Source: Histomonas meleagridis
Lineage: Eukaryota > Parabasalia > Tritrichomonadida > Dientamoebidae
Assembly: GCA_020186115.1 (NCBI GenBank)
Contig: WSYJ01000186.1
Coordinates: 1,223,501-1,287,500, forward strand
DNA: 64,000 bases
Direction of reading: 5' to 3'
In this document: piece after piece, positions 1-10,537 of the stretch
Layout of the letters: each line of letters begins with the position of its first letter
How positions within the stretch are numbered: the first letter of the stretch is position 1
Translations under genes and position numbers: made by a program
The notes under the pieces: model-generated
What the model was told of the DNA's origin: nothing
Database searches by the model: none
What the model saw: the letters and a program-made list of their open reading frames with translations, nothing else

Positions 1-79
1 TTGGAATTGTTGCATTAACTTGAGGAATATCATCTCTTCCAAAAACACGTGCCCTAACATTTATTGTATCTGAACTCAT
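1..79 (-). CDS. 5' end of an unidentified gene, cut by the window edge
   Basis: An ATG at 77-79 on the minus strand opens a frame that stays open to the window edge. The 26 visible codons begin MSSDTINVRARVFGRDDIPQ. No family can be named from so little. It is divergent from the kelch gene, so the 311 bp between them should hold both promoters. The frame is open with ordinary codon use, so a real gene is likely, but the product is unknown. Confidence 0.45.
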   Translation of the reverse strand, partial: MSSDTINVRARVFGRDDIPQVNATIP

Positions 80-390
80 AAAAAATTAAAAATTCACAAA
101 ACATTTTTATGATAACATAAATTGGTTAAAAAATTTATATCAATAAAGTTGAAAAATTATTTATTAATTTGATATTAAATTAAACTTAAGAAAATAATAT
201 AATAAAATTATATTATAATCAAATCTTTTCTTCATACACTAAACCGTACTTTCTATTTTGATAAGTTCATTGATATCGATAAAAGAGACAATATAAATAT
301 GAAAAAATCCTTTCTTTGTTATCTTTGTTTATTTCGATTCAAAAATATTTTGGGGCACCCCACCAAACCGCTTTATATTAAAACAATCAG
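80..390. promoter_or_regulatory. Divergent intergenic region upstream of the kelch gene
   Basis: This AT-rich stretch separates two divergent starts. The only striking element is a short GC-rich inverted repeat, GGGGCACCCC at 352-361, about 30 bases before the kelch ATG. Its position suits a promoter element, but that role is an inference. No RNA gene was seen. Confidence 0.3.
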
Positions 391-2331
391 ATGTCAAAGT
401 GTAACCATTTGGTCAATGAAGGCATAATACAAGTCGGGGAAAAAGTTTACAAAATTATTGATGGTGATGATGGCTATCTTAGCTTATTTTCAGCTACACT
501 CAACTCCGAATTTTCACCTGTTGAAACAAATGGTAATAAACCAACAAATCGCTACAAATATGCCTGTATCCAATATGGGAAATCACATTTTCTTCTTTTA
601 GGTGGTGATAGTGAAACAGTTGATGATTTTGAAATCTGGAAATTCAGTGTCAAAAAAAATCAATGGGAACTTCTTCAAAACAAATCCCTGACACCACTTA
701 AACGGCGCTATGGTCATTCAGTTGCCTTTTCAGCACAGAAACCCAAAACGGTTCTTTATATCTTTGGCGGCATCCGAGGAATTGAAGTATGTCAAACCTT
801 AGAAGTCGTCACACTTAATGGCTCCACTTATACCTTTACCACCATTAAACACGGTAGTAAAAACTGGCCATGTCCACGATATTTCTCCACAATGATTACC
901 ATGCAAAGCACCATATGGGTTTTTGGGGGCATTGACATGAATGGCAATCGACTTTCTGATCTTTGGGAGATGGACCATAGTATATTTGATTCGCAACCAC
1001 GCTGGATTAATCATCCATCGTTTCCATCAGCTCGCGATTCACACATTTCATGGGTCGAAAAGAACGATTTATACATTGCTGGTGGGTTTGGTGTCAAAGG
1101 TGTTCCACTTAATGACATTTGGAAATACTCCAAAGGCGGCTGGCAACAAACTATGATCTTTGAGTCGACTAATCCCATCTACAGTAGTAGCTTTGGGTTA
1201 TGCGAAGTCTCTAACTCATTAGTTTTAGCGAAACAGCGCTCACCATTTGCGGGACTCGATGGCCTTGTTAACAAGTTACGAATGAAACAACGTACATACA
1301 CAGATCAATTGCAACAAGAAGAAACGAATTTATCGGAACTTAAATCTCAATCGTCGACACTTAAAACTCAATGTGAAACACTTGAACAATATTCCAAAGA
1401 TAAAAAGCGAACGAAATCGATTGAAGAAATCATTTCATTATATAGCGACGAACGAAAGAGTAAATTACTTGAACAAACTAAAGAAGTTCGATTACAATTA
1501 TCGATGAACACGAAAGAAATTGTCTCTAATTTACCACATTCCATTAAAGTTGATAATTGTTTATCTAAACCTAAGTCGATATTATTATCTCGACAATTAT
1601 CATTAAAAGTGAAACAAGACGAAAAGAAATTCAACAAAATCAAGTCACAATATGAAATGGAAATTGAAATTTATAAGTCACAAATCTCTAAACTTGAAAA
1701 AGAATGTAAATTCGATGTTACGAAACTTCCGAATATTGATCCATCGAACTTTAATACATTTGAAGAATTTTCAAACACAAAATTAAAACCTAAAGAACGA
1801 ACTTATGCATTAACATTATTCCATGGGATTCAATTACGTGAATATCAACGATTATTATGTGAAATCCAAATATTAAAAGAGAAAATGAATAAAATCGACG
1901 AAAACTCACAAAGATATTCAACAATTGTTAATCATTTAAGTCGAAAACTTTCACGTAAATTCGCTAAAGTTGGTGCAATGCAAGAAGAACTTGAAAATTG
2001 GAAGAAGCTGAAAGGCGATGCAGATAAAGATAGTGTCCAAGTGAACAATTACTTAAACGCGTTGAAGGAATACACCGAAAATATGCAACAGCTGAAAAGT
2101 AAAATCGAAGATAACAAAAAGAAGAATTTGGCAATGCAAGAGAAGCTACAACAGGAGTACATGGAAATATGCGGAGGTAAGAAGGAAGTGATCGAGCAAC
2201 TGTATAAGGCACTGCAGAACATTTGCGAGCAAATTAAGGAAATGACCGCTGAGGAAGCACACAACACAGTCGTAGAGACAATGCCGTCGTTGAACTACTA
2301 CATGTCTTATATAATGTCAGGGAATAACTGA
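391..2331 (+). CDS. Kelch-repeat protein with long C-terminal coiled coil
   Basis: The 646-residue protein has an N-terminal kelch-type beta-propeller and a long coiled coil. Kelch blades show as hydrophobic runs ending in Gly-Gly near residues 71, 126, 179 and 231, each followed by an aromatic or W-containing strand such as DLWEMD or NDIWKYS. From about residue 296 to 625 the sequence is rich in E, K, Q and L with heptad character and no propeller motifs, as expected for a coiled coil. Kelch/coiled-coil proteins are usually scaffolds in cytoskeletal or signalling complexes, and a specific partner cannot be named. The ATG at 391 is the first in frame. GC content rises in the last 200 bases of the gene. 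The stop reads TGAGTAAAG. No catalytic domain is visible. Confidence 0.8.
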   Translation: MSKCNHLVNEGIIQVGEKVYKIIDGDDGYLSLFSATLNSEFSPVETNGNKPTNRYKYACIQYGKSHFLLLGGDSETVDDFEIWKFSVKKNQWELLQNKSLTPLKRRYGHSVAFSAQKPKTVLYIFGGIRGIEVCQTLEVVTLNGSTYTFTTIKHGSKNWPCPRYFSTMITMQSTIWVFGGIDMNGNRLSDLWEMDHSIFDSQPRWINHPSFPSARDSHISWVEKNDLYIAGGFGVKGVPLNDIWKYSKGGWQQTMIFESTNPIYSSSFGLCEVSNSLVLAKQRSPFAGLDGLVNKLRMKQRTYTDQLQQEETNLSELKSQSSTLKTQCETLEQYSKDKKRTKSIEEIISLYSDERKSKLLEQTKEVRLQLSMNTKEIVSNLPHSIKVDNCLSKPKSILLSRQLSLKVKQDEKKFNKIKSQYEMEIEIYKSQISKLEKECKFDVTKLPNIDPSNFNTFEEFSNTKLKPKERTYALTLFHGIQLREYQRLLCEIQILKEKMNKIDENSQRYSTIVNHLSRKLSRKFAKVGAMQEELENWKKLKGDADKDSVQVNNYLNALKEYTENMQQLKSKIEDNKKKNLAMQEKLQQEYMEICGGKKEVIEQLYKALQNICEQIKEMTAEEAHNTVVETMPSLNYYMSYIMSGNN

Positions 2332-3507
2332 GTAAAGTTTGAGCCGAAAATGTTTTTTGTTGGAAATGAACAGTCATAAGTGTTAAATGAATTTTGTGTT
2401 TGTTCGAATTTTACATATATCATTTCATGTCACATGTACAATGCATTTTATTCATGTGTCTCATTATAGATATATGAAATGACCGTTTCTACAATTTACC
2501 GCTGTAACAGTTATATTCACATACTATTCCAATATAATTTAATGTGTGAATTAAATAAAGAATTTTGTCCATAACTCGTTAAAAAGTTGGGTTTAAGCAA
2601 TCGAACCAGGATGAATTATCATTAAAGTACATGTTCTTTAAGTAATGTTAAGGTTAAAGAATTTCATAAGACATATGCTATTTTCTTTTAAATATCAAGA
2701 AATTACTCATTCACATCTCAATAACTAAACCATAATTCATAAATCTGTCTTGTGAAATTTTAGAGAATAAGTTAAACTAATTAAATTGTGAATTTTAGCT
2801 TCTAAGAATTAATATTGATTTCTCTAGGTAGCTTTAATTTTTTGATGCAAATTAACTTGTTTTATAACATAGAGGACGTTTAAAGACGTTAAACTATTTT
2901 AGCTGTATAGACCTAACAATTCTCTGGGAATCTCCTGAAAATTCAACTTATATGTGCATCATCAAAATATTATTATCTCTTTATAAAACTGCATTTTTCA
3001 ATTGAAAATAAATTTTTAACATTACAAATTTATTTGAAATATATTTTCAAACTTAAAATGAAATCTATAAGGAAAAATGCTATTGACACTGTGATATACA
3101 TTTTATGATGCAGATTATGTTATTGTTATTTTTCAATTGATCGTAATCCGAATATCAAAATAGACTTGTAATTCCTGATTTATATTTCACATACAAAATG
3201 TTCACATTGAGGGAATTTTTATAGTTATTAATGTGTGCGCAAGGTTAATTTTAACGTATCCTTTCAATTAGCGGTGCGTTAATTTTTAAAAAATGGATTT
3301 CTTCATCATATAAAATTTTTATAATAAAACATCAATAAATAACACAAACACAACATAAATCATGACATATTTATCATTAAAATATAATCAAAATAAATAA
3401 AACATATTAAGAAAATCGATGATTAACTTGTCGCATTTCTTCTCAATTAACTACAACCGCCATTCAACCAATTTCAATTGACAATAACCGCCAGATCAAA
3501 ATCCAAA
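2332..3507. other. Intergenic, AT-rich, no gene seen
   Basis: There is 1.2 kb between the kelch and copine genes. No open frame of useful length, tRNA or repeat was recognised. The last part before 3508 must hold the copine promoter. An upstream TTG at 3478 is in frame with copine but is not a credible eukaryotic start. Confidence 0.4.
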
Positions 3508-5160
3508 ATGGCTGTCGCGTATAGCGGAAATTTCCGTATGGGACCTCAAAACGGAAAGCTTAATGACGGTACTCAAGCCGTTTCCAACACAGGAGTTCTT
3601 GACACCGCATCAAATGACCCAATCATTAATATTCATGTTTCTTGCAAAGATATTATAAAACTTGATATTGGAAGTCCTTCTGATCCAATGGTCGTAATGT
3701 TTGTTCCAGTAAACGGTAAATATGTAGAAGTAGCTCGAACTGAAGTTATATGGGATGATCCAAATCCTTCTTTCGTCAAATTTTTCCAGGCTCTTTACAT
3801 TTTCGAAACACAACAACCTTTAAGATTCATGGTTTATGACTGCGATTCAGAAAATGCACCACTTGAAAAACATGATTTCATTGGTTATGCAGATACTGAT
3901 GTTCAAACACTTGTAAGTGCTGGCAGCAGTGAAGTTAGACTTGAGCTTAAGCATAACACTGCCAAGAACAAACGTGGTACCCTTATTCTTACCTCTGAAC
4001 AAGCTTCATCAAGTAATTCAATATGTAACATGACAATATCTACATTTGATCTCCGTAAGATGCGTACCTTCTCCAAGAACTGGCCTTATGTCCAAATATC
4101 CAAGCCAAGTGAAAGTGGCAAATTATTACCAATATTTAGATCCGAAGTCGTACCCAAAACTTACAAATGTACCTTCAAACCCATCCAAATACCACTCCAA
4201 GTCCTTTGTAATGGCGATCCGAATGTTCCAGTTACAATATCAATAATGGATTACAAACGAAACCATGCCGATGACCTCATTGGTAGCTTCACTCTTAGTC
4301 TCCAAACCTTCATTGACAATGGCAGCAACTCCGTTTATGAGATACAGAATGGCACTGCCAAAAAGAAGAAGAAATGCGGCAAATTCCGCTTCTTAACCAT
4401 CAACATCATCAAGAAGCCCACATTCTGCGATTACATCCGCAGTGGACTTCAACTCAATTTAATAACCGCAATTGATTTCACCGCATCTAACATGAATCCA
4501 ACTGATCCACGCTCATTACACTACATAACGCCTAACGGACTCAACCAGTACGAAACCTGCATCTGGTCCATTGGATCTGTTGTCTGTCCATACGATAGTG
4601 ATCAACTATTTCCAGTCTATGGCTTCGGTGGCAAGATCAATGGCGTTGTCTCCCATTGTTTCCCATTGACATTCGATCCTAACAACCCTAATGTCCAAGG
4701 CCTCGAGGGCATCTCGATGGCGTACAAGAACTCACTTCGCATGGTCCAACTGAGCGGCCCGACGCTGTTTGCGCCCATCATAAGCGCGGCCACAGGCGTC
4801 GCAAGGGCATCGTTCCAAGAGTCGCACACGTACACGATATTGATGATTCTGACCGACGGAATCATCAACGACATGCAGGAAACGATTGACGCTATTGTCG
4901 AGGCGTCGGACGCCCCATTGAGTATCATCATCGTCGGCGTCGGATGCGCGAACTTCGCATCAATGAACATCCTCGACGCAGATGATGACCCGCTGAGGTC
5001 ACGGAGCGGAGTCCTCATGAAGAGGGACATCGTGCAGTTCGTGCCGTTCAACAAGTTCGCGGCAAACAACGGAATGGGACTGGCGCAGGAGGTACTCGCC
5101 GAGGTGCCGAGGCAGGTCGACCAGTTCTGTTCGACACATGGATTTATACCGCAGATTTAA
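3508..5160 (+). CDS. Copine (two C2 domains plus copine vWA domain)
   Basis: The 550-residue protein matches the copine family in order and length. A first C2 domain (about residues 30-150) carries WDDPNPSFVKFF and an Asp-rich loop, YDCDSENAPLEKHDFIGYAD, typical of calcium binding. A second, weaker C2 domain follows (about 160-310). The C-terminal von Willebrand A-like copine domain starts near residue 320 with AIDFTASN (a DxTxS version of the metal site), then SLHYI, FPVYGFGGK and LTDG. Copines bind phospholipid membranes in response to calcium and recruit partners there. The frame extends 10 codons further up to a TTG, but the first ATG is at 3508. The last 400 bases are much richer in GC (50-60%) than the start (about 33%). 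The stop overlaps TAATAAAG. Confidence 0.92.
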   Translation: MAVAYSGNFRMGPQNGKLNDGTQAVSNTGVLDTASNDPIINIHVSCKDIIKLDIGSPSDPMVVMFVPVNGKYVEVARTEVIWDDPNPSFVKFFQALYIFETQQPLRFMVYDCDSENAPLEKHDFIGYADTDVQTLVSAGSSEVRLELKHNTAKNKRGTLILTSEQASSSNSICNMTISTFDLRKMRTFSKNWPYVQISKPSESGKLLPIFRSEVVPKTYKCTFKPIQIPLQVLCNGDPNVPVTISIMDYKRNHADDLIGSFTLSLQTFIDNGSNSVYEIQNGTAKKKKKCGKFRFLTINIIKKPTFCDYIRSGLQLNLITAIDFTASNMNPTDPRSLHYITPNGLNQYETCIWSIGSVVCPYDSDQLFPVYGFGGKINGVVSHCFPLTFDPNNPNVQGLEGISMAYKNSLRMVQLSGPTLFAPIISAATGVARASFQESHTYTILMILTDGIINDMQETIDAIVEASDAPLSIIIVGVGCANFASMNILDADDDPLRSRSGVLMKRDIVQFVPFNKFAANNGMGLAQEVLAEVPRQVDQFCSTHGFIPQI

Positions 5161-5230
5161 TAAAGTATGAAGTGAATGTAAATTCTGTCACTTGATAACG
5201 TTTGTGTCATTAAGAGATGTTATGTTATGA

Positions 5231-5507
5231 TTACGGACACATCTGTGTCACCACGTGCATTAAATCATGAATACTGTCAAATGTGTGAATGCTTTGATAT
5301 GAATACGGACACATCTGTGTCACCACGTGCATTAAATCATGAATACTGTCAAATGTGTGAATGCTTTGATATGAATACGGACACATCTGTGTCACCACGT
5401 GCATTAAATCATGAATACTGTCAAATGTGTGAATGCTTTGATATGAATACGGACACATCTGTGTCACCACGTGTATTAAATCATGAATACTGTCAAATGT
5501 GTGAATG
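5231..5507. repeat. Minisatellite: four 72 bp tandem copies
   Basis: Four head-to-tail copies of a 72 bp unit begin about 70 bp after the copine stop codon. The first three are almost identical and the last differs at a few bases. Each unit carries a perfect inverted repeat GACACATCTGTGTC (5236, 5308, 5380 and 5452) followed at once by CACGTG or, in the last copy, a one-base variant context. 72 is a multiple of three, so one frame stays open and would encode a 24-residue repeat (TDTSVSPRALNHEYCQMCEC), but no codon constraint can be shown. It lies where a copine 3' UTR would be. Confidence 0.9.
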
Positions 5508-5960
5508 TTATGTTGTAATAGCACATAGCGAATGTAATTTCCTTTGACTTTATCTTGACGGTATTCAAACATTTGCCAAAGCAATTACGTTTTCTATATT
5601 TTTTAAAATTATTAATCTCTAAGTAAACCGGAAATCTTATTCTGAATCTATGGCGATATCTTTTTGCCTTTATCAATTTGATACAAATAAGTTAAATGAT
5701 AACAATTGAAACAATTTGCATCATTACAAAAGAAACACAAACAATAATAATAATAATAATAATTTTTCATTATTTTGCTCAAAAATAGTATAACAATATT
5801 AAACATGTGATGTGCATCGACATATCGCTGTGCTCATTTGAATATTGTCAAATCTTTAAAACATTTATTTATCAAAAAGTGTTAATCAGCAAAAATATTT
5901 TACACTAAAAACCATATTATTTTGATGCAATACATCACAAATGCAACACAAAAACACACC
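5508..5960. other. Intergenic between convergent copine and kinase genes
   Basis: These 453 bp are AT-rich and contain a short (AAT)n run near 5741-5763. Nothing else was recognised. Both flanking genes end here, so it should hold two 3' ends. Confidence 0.4.
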
Positions 5961-7037
5961 TCACGTCACCGGCTTGAATGTTGGGTTTGCTCGTCCGCTC
6001 AAGTGCCTTCTTCTTGTCGGCACTTTTCTGATCAATTTCTGAACGGGCGCAAACTTTGCCCCGAAGCTGGACGATATGAATCCGCAATCTCTCTGTACCT
6101 TTGGCCTCACAATTATGTTTTTCCGAAGGAATTGTTGAGATCCTCTGTTTGAAGATAATGTTTCGATTCCACTGTTCATCGGCTGAGTTGCAAGCTCTCC
6201 CACAACATCTGCAAGCCATGGGTGCTTCAATATTTCGTCTACGTTTGGTCTGTCTTTTGGATTAAGTTGCATTAATCGCGAAATTAAATCTCGTAAATCT
6301 GGCGGAAGATAACGAGGTATGGTAAAATTGGCTTCCGCTATCTGCTGATAAAGTTTCTGTTGCCCGATGTCCTCCCACGGAAGGCCGCCAGTGACAATTG
6401 TGAAAAGAACAACGCCAAGAGACCAAATGTCACTTTTCTTGCCATCATACGGCTTGTTAAGGAGAACCTCTGGTGACACGTAGAAGGGAGAACCACAATA
6501 TGTCTTGAGTAAAAGGTTTTCACTTGTATGTTGACATAATCCAAAATCTGTGATTTTAGCATTCATGCAAGAATCAAGGAGAATATTTTCGGGCTTGATG
6601 TCACGATGTGAAATATCATGTGAGTGAATGTATGAGACCCCTGAAACAATTTGTGCAAATATTTTTTTGGCTCGCTTTTCTTCAACTGGCCCATTGTCTG
6701 CAATAGCTTGAAATAGTTCGCCATTTGAGCAATATTCCATGATCAAATATATTAAATTTTGGTCATAAACAATATCATATAATTGTACAAGAAAAGGACT
6801 TTGAAAAGACTGCATAATTCGAACTTCGCGCTCGAACTTATCGAATAGTTTCTGTTGTATAAGAAATTTCCGTGATGAAATTTTGCATGCATATTGTGCA
6901 TTTGTCGTAATGTCGTAAACGAGTGCAACCACTGAAAATGCACCATTTCCTATGGTCCTAATGAATTCATATCTGCCAAAACGAAATGGAATTTCAATGG
7001 AAAACTCGTCATTGATTTTTGCAACTATTGTTTCCAT
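5961..7037 (-). CDS. Serine/threonine protein kinase, CAMK/SNF1-like
   Basis: The 358-residue protein is mostly one kinase domain (about residues 20-275). All core motifs are present: the glycine loop IGNGAFSVV, the ATP-binding Lys in ACKIS, the catalytic loop HRDIKPENILL, DFGLCQ, the activation segment TYCGSPFYVSPEVL and the DIWSLGVVLF motif. The TYCGSPFYVSPE segment and LNKPYDGKKSDIWSLGVV are typical of CAMK-like/AMPK-related kinases, which phosphorylate Ser/Thr. The basic C-terminal tail of about 80 residues has no recognised domain. The frame runs three codons further up to a GTG; the ATG at 7035-7037 is preferred. A Myb-type AACCGTT sits just upstream on the coding strand. It is predicted active. 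Its substrate is unknown. Confidence 0.9.
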   Translation of the reverse strand: METIVAKINDEFSIEIPFRFGRYEFIRTIGNGAFSVVALVYDITTNAQYACKISSRKFLIQQKLFDKFEREVRIMQSFQSPFLVQLYDIVYDQNLIYLIMEYCSNGELFQAIADNGPVEEKRAKKIFAQIVSGVSYIHSHDISHRDIKPENILLDSCMNAKITDFGLCQHTSENLLLKTYCGSPFYVSPEVLLNKPYDGKKSDIWSLGVVLFTIVTGGLPWEDIGQQKLYQQIAEANFTIPRYLPPDLRDLISRLMQLNPKDRPNVDEILKHPWLADVVGELATQPMNSGIETLSSNRGSQQFLRKNIIVRPKVQRDCGFISSSFGAKFAPVQKLIRKVPTRRRHLSGRANPTFKPVT

Positions 7038-8144
7038 TATTGTCACAACGGTTGTTAGCGGGGGGTTGGAGCCATCTCAAAACCTCCCCCATTTGAAAAC
7101 GAATCAAACTTTTTGAGACAAATCAATCAGTCTATTGGATTTTAAAAAGTTTACTCACGGCCAACCTGAAACCGATCCTAAAAATACGATAGGAAATTTT
7201 ATCGATTTCAGCTGATTTTGTAATTTATTATAAGTCGTAGTTAAAGGTTAAATTACTTGAGTCAAGCTATTTGATAAAATTTAAATGTTTAATTAAAAAA
7301 TAAGATAAAATCACAAAAGATGAGTAAACTCCTCAAATGGACCGATGATAACCTATCGGCGTTCACATGTGTTCGATGAATGAATGACAGGATGGTGTGT
7401 ATATTATGTGCAATTTAGAGGTGTGTTGCAGGAGATGCCCAAGGTTTTCTTTCGCAACCCCTATTTTATTTTTGCATATTAAAAACGGATCCTCCAGCGC
7501 CGCTAACCCTCACACGGTAGAAGCTTTTGAATGCCCTCTCAATCCAAAACGTTTTTTCAATTTCAAAGCAAAAGCACAAACCGTCGTTGTAAAAATACGA
7601 TAAGTATTCAATCCGTTCCTTCTTGCGGATTTCTTCTTCAAAATGTGTGGGAATGCCGATAATTGATAAAGGTGCGATTGAAATACCACTTTTTGATAAA
7701 GAAAATAACAAAAACTTGACAATCAATGTTTTTTTGTAACGTTTTCATAAAGTTTTGAATCCAAAATTTGCATCGTCTTTTGCAATGGCTTTCTGCATTC
7801 ATTTCTTCAGGAAAGAACATTTTTCGACAAGCATTTGTATTTTAACATTTACATCAGAAGAAAGCAGAACATCATTGAATGATTTTTTATGTTATGATGA
7901 ATGTTAAACTGTTGGTTTTTTCTCCTAGTTTCATTAAAATTTTTTAACACTGAAGTTTAAGAAATTTTTTTTGGCAACTTAAGAATTTGGTCGGTTTTTT
8001 CAGAGGATTAAGATTGAAAATGAATAATTTACACGAAAATAAAAATTTATCTCTGTTTTGATAACGTACCCCATTTCTTTGAATTTATGTAAACTTCTGA
8101 ATGTTGGTTATTTCAGTCAAAAAGCAAATTCTCCTTATTTTGGC
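7038..8144. other. Divergent intergenic region, kinase / Ras GTPase
   Basis: This 1.1 kb contains the promoters of two divergent genes. Short inverted repeats built on CCGAT/ATCGG occur near 7341-7359. AACGGTTGTTAG is at 7048-7059, close to the kinase start. Open frames near 7466-7726 lack an ATG and resemble no family. I see no RNA gene. Confidence 0.4.
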
Positions 8145-8708
8145 ATGAGCGAAAAGAAACCAAAGCTTGTTGTTGCAGGCGATGGCGGTGTTGGAAAAAC
8201 TTCAATTATCGTCCGCTATACAAAGGACCAATTTTCAGAAGGTTACGAACCAACTCTTGAAGATAATTATCATGCCAGAATCGATTTAGATAATCAAGAA
8301 TCACTAGAAATAGAAATTGCAGACACAGCTGGACAAGAAGATTACAAAGCCCTTCGTGATAAGTTCATGGCTGAAGGCGATGCTTTTCTAATTGTTTATA
8401 GCGTAATTGACGCACGTTCAATACAGATGGCAGACAACCTTCTCGAACAGATATCAGTTCTCCACGAAAATGAAGATTTTAAATTTGTTCTTGCTGGAAA
8501 TAAGTGTGATAAAGAAGCTCAACGCCAAGTAACTCCAGAAGATGGTCAAGAGCTTGCTAAAAAATATCATGGCGTTTTTCTAGAAACATCTGCTTTATCA
8601 GCAATTAATATTCATGAAGTGTTCCAACAAATTGGGAAAATGCTCATTGCGCCTCCTGCAGAACCTGATGTTCAAAAAGCCCAAGGTTCATGCTGTACTA
8701 TTGAGTAA
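8145..8708 (+). CDS. Ras-family small GTPase
   Basis: This 187-residue GTPase has all five G motifs: GDGGVGKTS (G1), the effector loop YEPTLEDNY (G2), DTAGQEDY (G3), GNKCD (G4) and ETSA (G5). The effector loop closely matches Ras/Rap (YDPTIEDSY) rather than Rab or Rho, so a membrane-bound signalling switch is likely. The C-terminus SCCTIE ends in a CaaX-like box (CTIE) suitable for prenylation, although Glu in the last place is unusual. The frame extends 29 codons further upstream only to a TTG. The ATG at 8145 gives a normal Ras N-terminus. The stop reads GAGTAAACG, with TAAA overlapping it. Beta-tubulin follows on the same strand after 220 bp. Confidence 0.92.
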   Translation: MSEKKPKLVVAGDGGVGKTSIIVRYTKDQFSEGYEPTLEDNYHARIDLDNQESLEIEIADTAGQEDYKALRDKFMAEGDAFLIVYSVIDARSIQMADNLLEQISVLHENEDFKFVLAGNKCDKEAQRQVTPEDGQELAKKYHGVFLETSALSAINIHEVFQQIGKMLIAPPAEPDVQKAQGSCCTIE

Positions 8709-8928
8709 ACGATTTTTCGAAACGAATCATAAAGATTTCTTTTATCTCTTAACCAACCTTTAGAAGTTGAACCAGCTTCATTAAGCTTTCGGAAAAGAAC
8801 TAATTCATCAAATAAAGGAACTAAAAATGACCTAAAATTGTTAAGCCTATCAATGATGAAGGTACGTTTAACATTTTGAAGATAAATTTATGAAATTTCA
8901 GAGAAATACGTTTTAATTTATTTTTAGA

Positions 8929-10281
8929 ATGGTGCGTGAAATTGTTCACCTCCAAGCAGGACAATGTGGAAACCAAATCGGTGCCAAGTTCTGGGAAGTT
9001 ATCTCAGATGAACACGGCATTGATCCAACCGGTTCATTCCATGGTGATAGTGATCTTCAATTAGAAAGAATTAACGTTTACTACAACGAAGCCACTGGTG
9101 GTAAGTACGTTCCACGTGCTGTCCTTGTCGATCTTGAACCAGGTACTATGGATGCAGTTCGTGCAGGACAATATGGTCAATTATTCCGCCCAGATAACTT
9201 CGTTTTCGGTCAATCCGGTGCTGGTAACAACTGGGCTAAAGGTTATTACACTGAAGGTCAAGAACTTGCCGAATCAATTCTTGATGTTGTTCGTAAAGAA
9301 GCTGAATCCTGTGATGCACTTCAAGGATTCCAACTTGTTCATTCACTTGGAGGCGGTACTGGCTCAGGTCTTGGTACACTTCTTCTTAACAAGCTCCGTG
9401 AAGAATATCCTGATCGTATTCTTTCCACATATTCCATTGTTCCATCACCAAAAGTATCTGATACTGTTGTCGAACCATATAACTGCACTCTTTCTGTTCA
9501 CCAACTTGTTGAATCCGCAGATGAAGTTTTCTGCATTGATAACGAAGCACTTTATGACATTTGCTTCCGTACCTTAAAGCTCACCACACCCACATATGGT
9601 GATCTTAACCATCTTGTATCAATGGTTATGTCCGGTACTACATGTTCATTAAGATTCCCAGGTCAACTTAACTCTGATCTTCGTAAGCTTGCAGTTAACC
9701 TTGTTCCATTCCCACGTCTCCACTTCTTCATCGTAGGCTTCGCTCCACTCACATCCCGCGGCTCACAACAATATCGCGCATTAACAGTACCCGAACTTAC
9801 ATCACAATTGTTCGACAATAAGAACATGATGGCCGCCTGCGACCCACGCCGTGGCGTCTACTTAACTGTTTCCGCACATTTCCGTGGAAGAATGTCATCC
9901 AAAGAAGTCGACGAGCAAATGCTTAACATCCAAGCGCGTAACACGTCGTACTTCGTCGAATGGATTCCAAACAACGTGAAGAGCTCCATCTGCGATATCC
10001 CACCACGAGGTCTTAAGATGGCTGCGACATTCATCGGCAACACAACAGCATTCAGAGAATTGTTCACACGCGTCGACTCACAGTTCCAAAAGATGTACGC
10101 GCGAAGAGCTTTCATCCATTGGTACGTAAACGAAGGACTCGAAACAGTCGAATTCGATGAGGCGAGATCGAACATGACCGACTTGATACAGGAGTACGAA
10201 ATGTACGAAACAGTCGGAATTGATGAAGTAGGCGAAGAAGAGGAAGAAGGCGAAGGTGAAGGAGAAGCAATGGAAGACTAA
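8929..10281 (+). CDS. Beta-tubulin
   Basis: The 450-residue protein is full-length beta-tubulin, the GTP-binding partner of alpha-tubulin in microtubules (flagella, axostyle, mitotic spindle in trichomonads). It starts [20 protein letters not shown], has the tubulin signature [12 protein letters not shown], and contains the conserved [11 protein letters not shown] and [14 protein letters not shown] segments. The acidic tail [15 protein letters not shown] is the site where tubulins are modified, for example by glutamylation or glycylation. Codon use is more GC-rich and optimised than in the neighbours, as expected for a highly expressed gene. The stop overlaps TAAATAAA, fitting the trichomonad poly(A) signal. 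No intron is present. Confidence 0.98.
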   Translation: MVREIVHLQAGQCGNQIGAKFWEVISDEHGIDPTGSFHGDSDLQLERINVYYNEATGGKYVPRAVLVDLEPGTMDAVRAGQYGQLFRPDNFVFGQSGAGNNWAKGYYTEGQELAESILDVVRKEAESCDALQGFQLVHSLGGGTGSGLGTLLLNKLREEYPDRILSTYSIVPSPKVSDTVVEPYNCTLSVHQLVESADEVFCIDNEALYDICFRTLKLTTPTYGDLNHLVSMVMSGTTCSLRFPGQLNSDLRKLAVNLVPFPRLHFFIVGFAPLTSRGSQQYRALTVPELTSQLFDNKNMMAACDPRRGVYLTVSAHFRGRMSSKEVDEQMLNIQARNTSYFVEWIPNNVKSSICDIPPRGLKMAATFIGNTTAFRELFTRVDSQFQKMYARRAFIHWYVNEGLETVEFDEARSNMTDLIQEYEMYETVGIDEVGEEEEEGEGEGEAMED

Positions 10282-10537
10282 ATAAATGAATTTTTTTTTA
10301 ATATTTTGTTTGGTTAAAGTAATATTTACTTTTAACTTAGAACAATCATTGAGTTAATAATTGATAATAACAATCAATATTTTGGATGCTAATGTCGAAG
10401 AAAAAATATTAATTAAAAAAAGCATTGCGCTTATTACACTGATTGATGATTCATGAGAGATTAAATGAATTTGGAATTTTCCTTAATTAAAAAGTGACAA
10501 GCCGAAGAATTGGAAAGTGGCAAAAATCTTCAGCAAA

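Noticed and set aside
2585-2615. Possible second tRNA near a GGTTCGA-like string on the minus strand
   Set aside because: No matching acceptor, D or anticodon stems could be drawn.
3478-3507. N-terminal extensions starting at TTG or GTG (also at 8058, 10517, 7046, 14480 and 17614)
   Set aside because: Eukaryotic starts are expected at ATG. In each case a nearby in-frame ATG gives a normal family N-terminus.
7466-7726. 86-codon minus-strand ORF
   Set aside because: It starts at TTG, has no ATG start and resembles no family.
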